Program-made: the position numbers and the translations under genes | Shown: positions 60,307 to 64,000 of the stretch, one piece after another | Layout of the letters: every line of letters begins with the position of its first letter | How positions within the stretch are numbered: the first letter of the stretch is position 1 | The notes under the pieces: model-generated | The model's input: only the letters and a program-made list of their open reading frames with translations | What the model was told of the DNA's origin: nothing | Database searches by the model: none | Source of the DNA: Clitopilus passeckerianus | Taxonomy: Eukaryota; Basidiomycota; Agaricomycetes; Agaricales; Entolomataceae | Reading direction: 5' to 3' | DNA: 64,000 nt | NCBI GenBank assembly: GCA_944990035.1 | Contig: CALYLX010000146.1 | Coordinates: forward strand, 1,233,447 to 1,297,446

Positions 60307-61964
60307 GTGGGGCGAAGGTGAAGTGATGTACGTGTCACATCACACCATGTCCTCAAATGCCAGGCGTGACTTCGTCACCAAGGTGTACGGGATTACTTCT
60401 TCGTATCTATTTGTACATGTTTCTTTCTGAAGATCTTACTCGATTTAGCACATTAACGCGGCAAATCCACTGAGGGACTTGTGCTGCTTAATAAGCGTAC
60501 AGCCACCGAAAAGTTGTCCTGGGCACTTTCCTGGCCATTCAATGAGCTCAGGTGTGCAAAATCGCTTGAATTGTGTTCAGTATAACTATAAATGTATGTA
60601 GTACCACCACTAAAAAGCCATGTATAGATAAGCCGCCTCATAAAATGCTCCAGACCTTGTTTTTGAGCTGAAATGGTACATTCCCACGGCGAAGTCACCA
60701 CTGTGCCGCGGCCAAGATGGGGGTACATGGGCCAAACTTGTGGTGCACGCTCCCACTCACCACAACGTTTTCAGGCTTAGTACTCGCTGAGGGACTTCAT
60801 CTATACAAATATTTCAAGCTTTCTATCCTAGCCCATTTTTTATAACGTGTTTTATCATTGGGATCTTTTCAAAATTTTGTGAAAATTGGAAGGGATATTA
60901 GGATTGAAGGTAGTTAGCAAAATTCGGTTAGGATAGAACGCTTCTTTTCTTCCTTGGCAGCAAATCTTTCTGCAAGCACTGTGGCTGAAAATGTGTGAGC
61001 GATTCAGAAAGTGCACCGGGCACTTTTGGATTCTCCTACAAGGGGGAAAAAAACATATGCAAACAGCCTCGGCTTTGGCTGGCGTTGCCGCGTCCCATAT
61101 CTGTGCTTTGAGCCGTAGTGCGCATGCACCAGCCTCCTACCCAGTCCCTCTGGAGAGTTTGAGGGAGCTTTATCCGAGTGCAGCCTGACTATTGGCAGAA
61201 TCATCGAGAGACGCGCAGGGATGTGTAGAGATGCGCCACTCTGCTGGTATGCGCCGGTTCTCACCTCTGGTGTTCACAGGATACGAGAAACGCGAGATTA
61301 TTGAGTTTAATATTTGTATTATACGTCGTGCTATTATTTACAATGATATTGAACGTGTATTGAGTGCAAAATCTGTCAGGAGATGCAGAGATATCACAAG
61401 GAGTGGCTCATTGATGTACATGTGCACACAGCGCGAAATGCTCGAGGAGACTTGAGCAGAGTGAGCCAGAATATATCTGACACGGTTCGCGGGTATTTCG
61501 AACTCTCTCGAGGTGTAGAACTACCTTGTTTGACCATTTTACGGCGAGTATTGTACTCTCGACACAGTGTGCGCCGCCATCATTCCTCTGATCAGATACG
61601 GTCTCCGTCTCGCGACGGTTTCACGAGATTCTTTCACATATTTTACTTGAATTGTACACATTGAATACTACTACATGCTTACGACTACTCATTTTATTCA
61701 GAATAGTGTTGCGGAACGCGCAATATGTCTACCTCGTCGACATTCCTTGAGCAGACGCGTCCATCAAAGTCGTGGGAACTGCATTGATGAACGGTCGCGG
61801 TCGCGTCTGCATCCCACTTCACCATCTTCCTCGTCACCACCACCACCACCATCACCAACCGCCCTCCTCCACCATCGCGGGCGATGTGAGGGACATACAG
61901 GAGTGCTACAAGCGCGCAAGAAACCAGAAAAAACGCCTCAAGCCGCGTCCCCGACCCCGAGGGA
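60307..61964. other. Subtelomeric stretch, no recognised gene
   Basis: Short frames only. Frame 61383-61664 (+) reads MQRYHKEWLIDVHVHTARNA without a known family. A CAC run codes a seven-His stretch near 61836-61857 if translated. Confidence 0.4.
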
Positions 61965-62005
61965 TCGTGAAGTGAAGCAGCCGTAGTTGCTGCTTCATTT
62001 CACGA
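61965..62005. repeat. 17-bp inverted repeat (hairpin)
   Basis: Arms 61965-61981 and 61989-62005 (TCGTGAAGTGAAGCAGC and its complement) pair with one mismatch around a 7-nt loop. Confidence 0.8.
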
Positions 62006-62462
62006 TGGACAACAATCCAGGCTTCTCGTAGTCTCGGGGATCGTTGTCTTACGCGCAGGAGGATGGATACAAGGGAAAGGGGAGGCACGATTGCCTCAGG
62101 GAGACCCGGTGCAGGCGGGATACCCCACGGTGCGTCACTGCGCGGTTTTTTTCGTTCCTAACTAATCTTTTCGTTACTTTGATTCTTCTTACAGAAATTT
62201 ACATCTATTCTGCGCACGCCCACCCACTCCCACTGCCCGCCACCATTCACAGCCATAAAACGGCTGTTGGATGGTGGTGCCTGCTCCGACGTTGAGGAGA
62301 TGACCAGCGGCATTAGTGCCGCGGTTATCACACCAGACATTGTCAGGTCTTAGGTCTCTTCTCTCCCAACTCAATCATCGAGCATACAACACCACCACGA
62401 CGCCGGGAACAAGCTCCCAAACCGCACACGCTCCAGACGAGAGGGGGAACGCAGCACGAGCA

Positions 62463-62559
62463 CCATCGATCTCGATGGCTTGCCTGTGCTGTTGAGGCAA
62501 GGGTCCTGGCTGGCAGGATACTTGCCTCATGGTAGCTCATCGTCCTCGTCATGAGGCAA
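62463..62559. repeat. Three overlapping inverted repeats built on TGAGGCAA/TTGCCTCA
   Basis: CCATCGA/TCGATGG at 62463-62478; TGAGGCAAG (62493-62501) with CTTGCCTCA (62521-62529); and TTGCCTCATG (62522-62531) with CATGAGGCAA (62550-62559). The middle arm can pair either left or right, so the last two stems exclude each other. Confidence 0.75.
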
Positions 62560-62925
62560 TGGTGTTATGTGCGCCACCTTTGGGTGTGTGCTCTAACATG
62601 GCTACCTGCTCCTTCCCTTCAAACGAAAACGTACGAACGACCTCGACAGTGGTCGTTAGTATGCTTTCGGTTGCAGGCATCGTCGGCGAGAGCCCATACC
62701 CACCCACAAAGATACAGGCGATGTAGGACAGCAGCGTGGACACCACAGAAGTGTCTACGCTGTAGAGCCATGCGTCTTTATAGATGTTTGCCTCTTGTCC
62801 GAATGTCTGTATCCGTTTGTTGGTGGTTTGGGCTGGTGTTCGGCCTGCGAAATGCGCAGCAATTACCCCACCCACAGCTGTATCGTCGAGGGAGATGGGT
62901 ACGAGGAGGAGATGGGAGCGGGTAG

Positions 62926-62970
62926 ACAGCACAGCCAGCCGAACGTCCATCGTTTGGCTGGCTGTGCTGT
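62926..62970. repeat. 19-bp inverted repeat (hairpin)
   Basis: Arms 62926-62944 and 62952-62970 (ACAGCACAGCCAGCCGAAC and its complement) pair with one mismatch around the loop GTCCATC. Confidence 0.85.
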
Positions 62971-63004
62971 AGGTCTTTGAGATAATAGGCCTCAGGAGGA
63001 ATGA

Positions 63005-63027
63005 GAACGGCGTCGAGGACGCCGTTC
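63005..63027. repeat. 10-bp perfect hairpin
   Basis: GAACGGCGTC-gag-GACGCCGTTC, followed 13 nt later by T-rich sequence. Confidence 0.85.
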
Positions 63028-63753
63028 GTCCTTCAATTTCTTTACTCGTATTACTATAATGTAGTAATTAGATCGAATGTGAATTCTTGAACAATACTAC
63101 CCCGGTGCGAATATCTAAGAGAAAATGAATGCACGTTGAGGTGTGGGGAGGGATATACGGCCGGTTTGAAAGAATATCATAAGGAAACCGTTAATTCCCG
63201 TGAAGACCGTCCTGGGCATCTTCTCCGTGGATACCATATCTCCTGCAGCGCTACATACACCTCGAACTGCGATAAATATATTCTGACTGATCAACATACA
63301 TCTGACGTCGCGGTGGATATTGTGTCGTCGGTCGGCATCCGGAAACTTGCATCTTTAGGGTTCAGGCATCAGGGATTGTTTCAGGGACTCATATGAAGAC
63401 TCAGTGACGTCGTCGGAGGCGTTGAGACGAATGGAATACTTAGAACGCAATGTGTATACTATCCCCACTCCATTTAGAAGGATTCCTTCCGAATTCGTGT
63501 AGAGTGGAGATAATTTGAACGTGTCTGACGCCGCCGCCGACGATTGGCCTGTCAGCGTCAATCGTAACCCACTTTAGAATTCAGGGACTGCGTACATGGT
63601 CAGATGCTTTAATATCAGCCGCATATGGTGTCCCAGTAGGGCATACGTACTCCGCAACGTGTTTACGGATTAAATTTCACTGGTACATTGGGTTAATAAG
63701 GAGCGTAGGTATCGGCCGGTACCAGCCAGAGACCTGCTGGTATCAGCAGAACC
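63028..63753. other. Subtelomeric spacer, no recognised gene
   Basis: Only short frames (for example 63136-63396 plus) without motifs. Confidence 0.45.
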
Positions 63754-63765
63754 TTAGGGTTTAGG
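63754..63765 (+). repeat. Degenerate telomeric unit
   Basis: TTAGGGTTTAGG, two partial units, 28 nt before the main array. Confidence 0.8.
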
Positions 63766-63793
63766 ATAGAGTTTCACGACCTTGCTGGAAGGC

Positions 63794-63938
63794 TTAGGGT
63801 TTAGGGTTTAGGGTTTAGGGTTTAGGGTTTAGGGTTTAGGGTTTAGGGTTTAGGGTTTAGGGTTTAGGGTTTAGGGTTTAGGGTTTAGGGTTTAGGGTTT
63901 AGGGTTTAGGGTTTAGGGTTTAGGGTTTAGGGTTTAGG
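63794..63938 (+). repeat. Telomere-type array (TTTAGGG)n
   Basis: 145 bp, about 20.7 uninterrupted copies of the 7-base unit TTTAGGG, without a single variant. The G-rich strand runs 5' to 3' toward the right edge, as at a right chromosome end. The unit is the Arabidopsis type, not the TTAGGG of most fungi. Non-telomeric sequence follows from 63939. Confidence 0.97.
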
Positions 63939-64000
63939 TGCTGATGAGTTCTCGTAACAGGACGCAATTAACCTTAGCAATACGTAACTGAACGAAGTAC
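63939..64000. other. Non-telomeric sequence beyond the array
   Basis: 62 nt of ordinary-looking sequence (GTGCTGATGAGTTCTCG...) follow the array to the window edge. No feature was recognised. Confidence 0.7.

Noticed and set aside
61772..61975. Plus-strand ORF with a seven-His run as a gene
   Set aside because: It rests on a CAC microsatellite and ends inside the inverted repeat. No splice support or family motif.

Overview
The window comes from a filamentous basidiomycete, most likely an Agaricomycete. It carries a chitin synthase fused to a myosin motor, a GH30 secreted glucanase, F-box, BTB and seven-helix families of mushroom type, and genes on both strands cut by many 45-70 nt introns (GTRNGT...YAG). 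Several exons are tiny. I see no bacterial or phage signature, no operons, no CRISPR, no rRNA and no convincing tRNA.

Layout. 0.6-5 kb: a frame-disrupted ankyrin/MYND gene (-) and an intact seven-helix membrane protein (+). 5.2-11.5 kb: a complete chitin synthase with an N-terminal myosin motor (-). 12.2-16.5 kb: an ASCH/PUA-like protein (-), a decayed copy of the eIF4G MIF4G domain (+), a dienelactone hydrolase with a reading-frame break (+) and a small secreted protein with a knottin-type cysteine framework (-). 17.6-24.5 kb: LRR-like and F-box proteins (-), the Bud20/ZNF593-type ribosome-biogenesis zinc finger (+) and a DUF6699-like protein (-). 24.9-30.5 kb: a GH30 glucanase, an unknown spliced gene and a small beta-trefoil protein (all -). 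32.9-38.6 kb: a 70-residue secreted peptide and a single-pass beta-sandwich membrane protein (+), a BTB protein and a proline-rich annexin (-). 40.8-48.9 kb: the complex I 75/78-kDa subunit and an AMSH-type JAMM deubiquitinase (+), a likely 2OG-Fe(II) oxygenase-like protein and a second secreted cysteine-rich protein (-). 48.9-54.7 kb is gene-poor and rich in short hairpins and unresolved coding relics. 54.8-57.3 kb: an MFS permease (+).

57.3-64 kb looks subtelomeric. It holds GGGTA-rich palindromes, a truncated basic protein of repetitive type, an intact five-intron PD-(D/E)XK nuclease-like gene (-), a dense cluster of short inverted repeats and a 145-bp array of TTTAGGG. The array's G-rich strand runs toward the right edge, as at a right chromosome end. 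About 60 nt of non-telomeric sequence follow it, so within this window it is internal or marks an assembly end.

The core genes (complex I, chitin synthase, annexin, AMSH, Bud20) are housekeeping or cell-wall and membrane-traffic genes. The accessory layer is a set of small secreted proteins, a beta-trefoil protein, a wall-glucan hydrolase and a nuclease-like gene, typical of fast-evolving mushroom repertoires. Exon structures were read by eye from splice motifs and family continuity, so exact junctions carry uncertainty.
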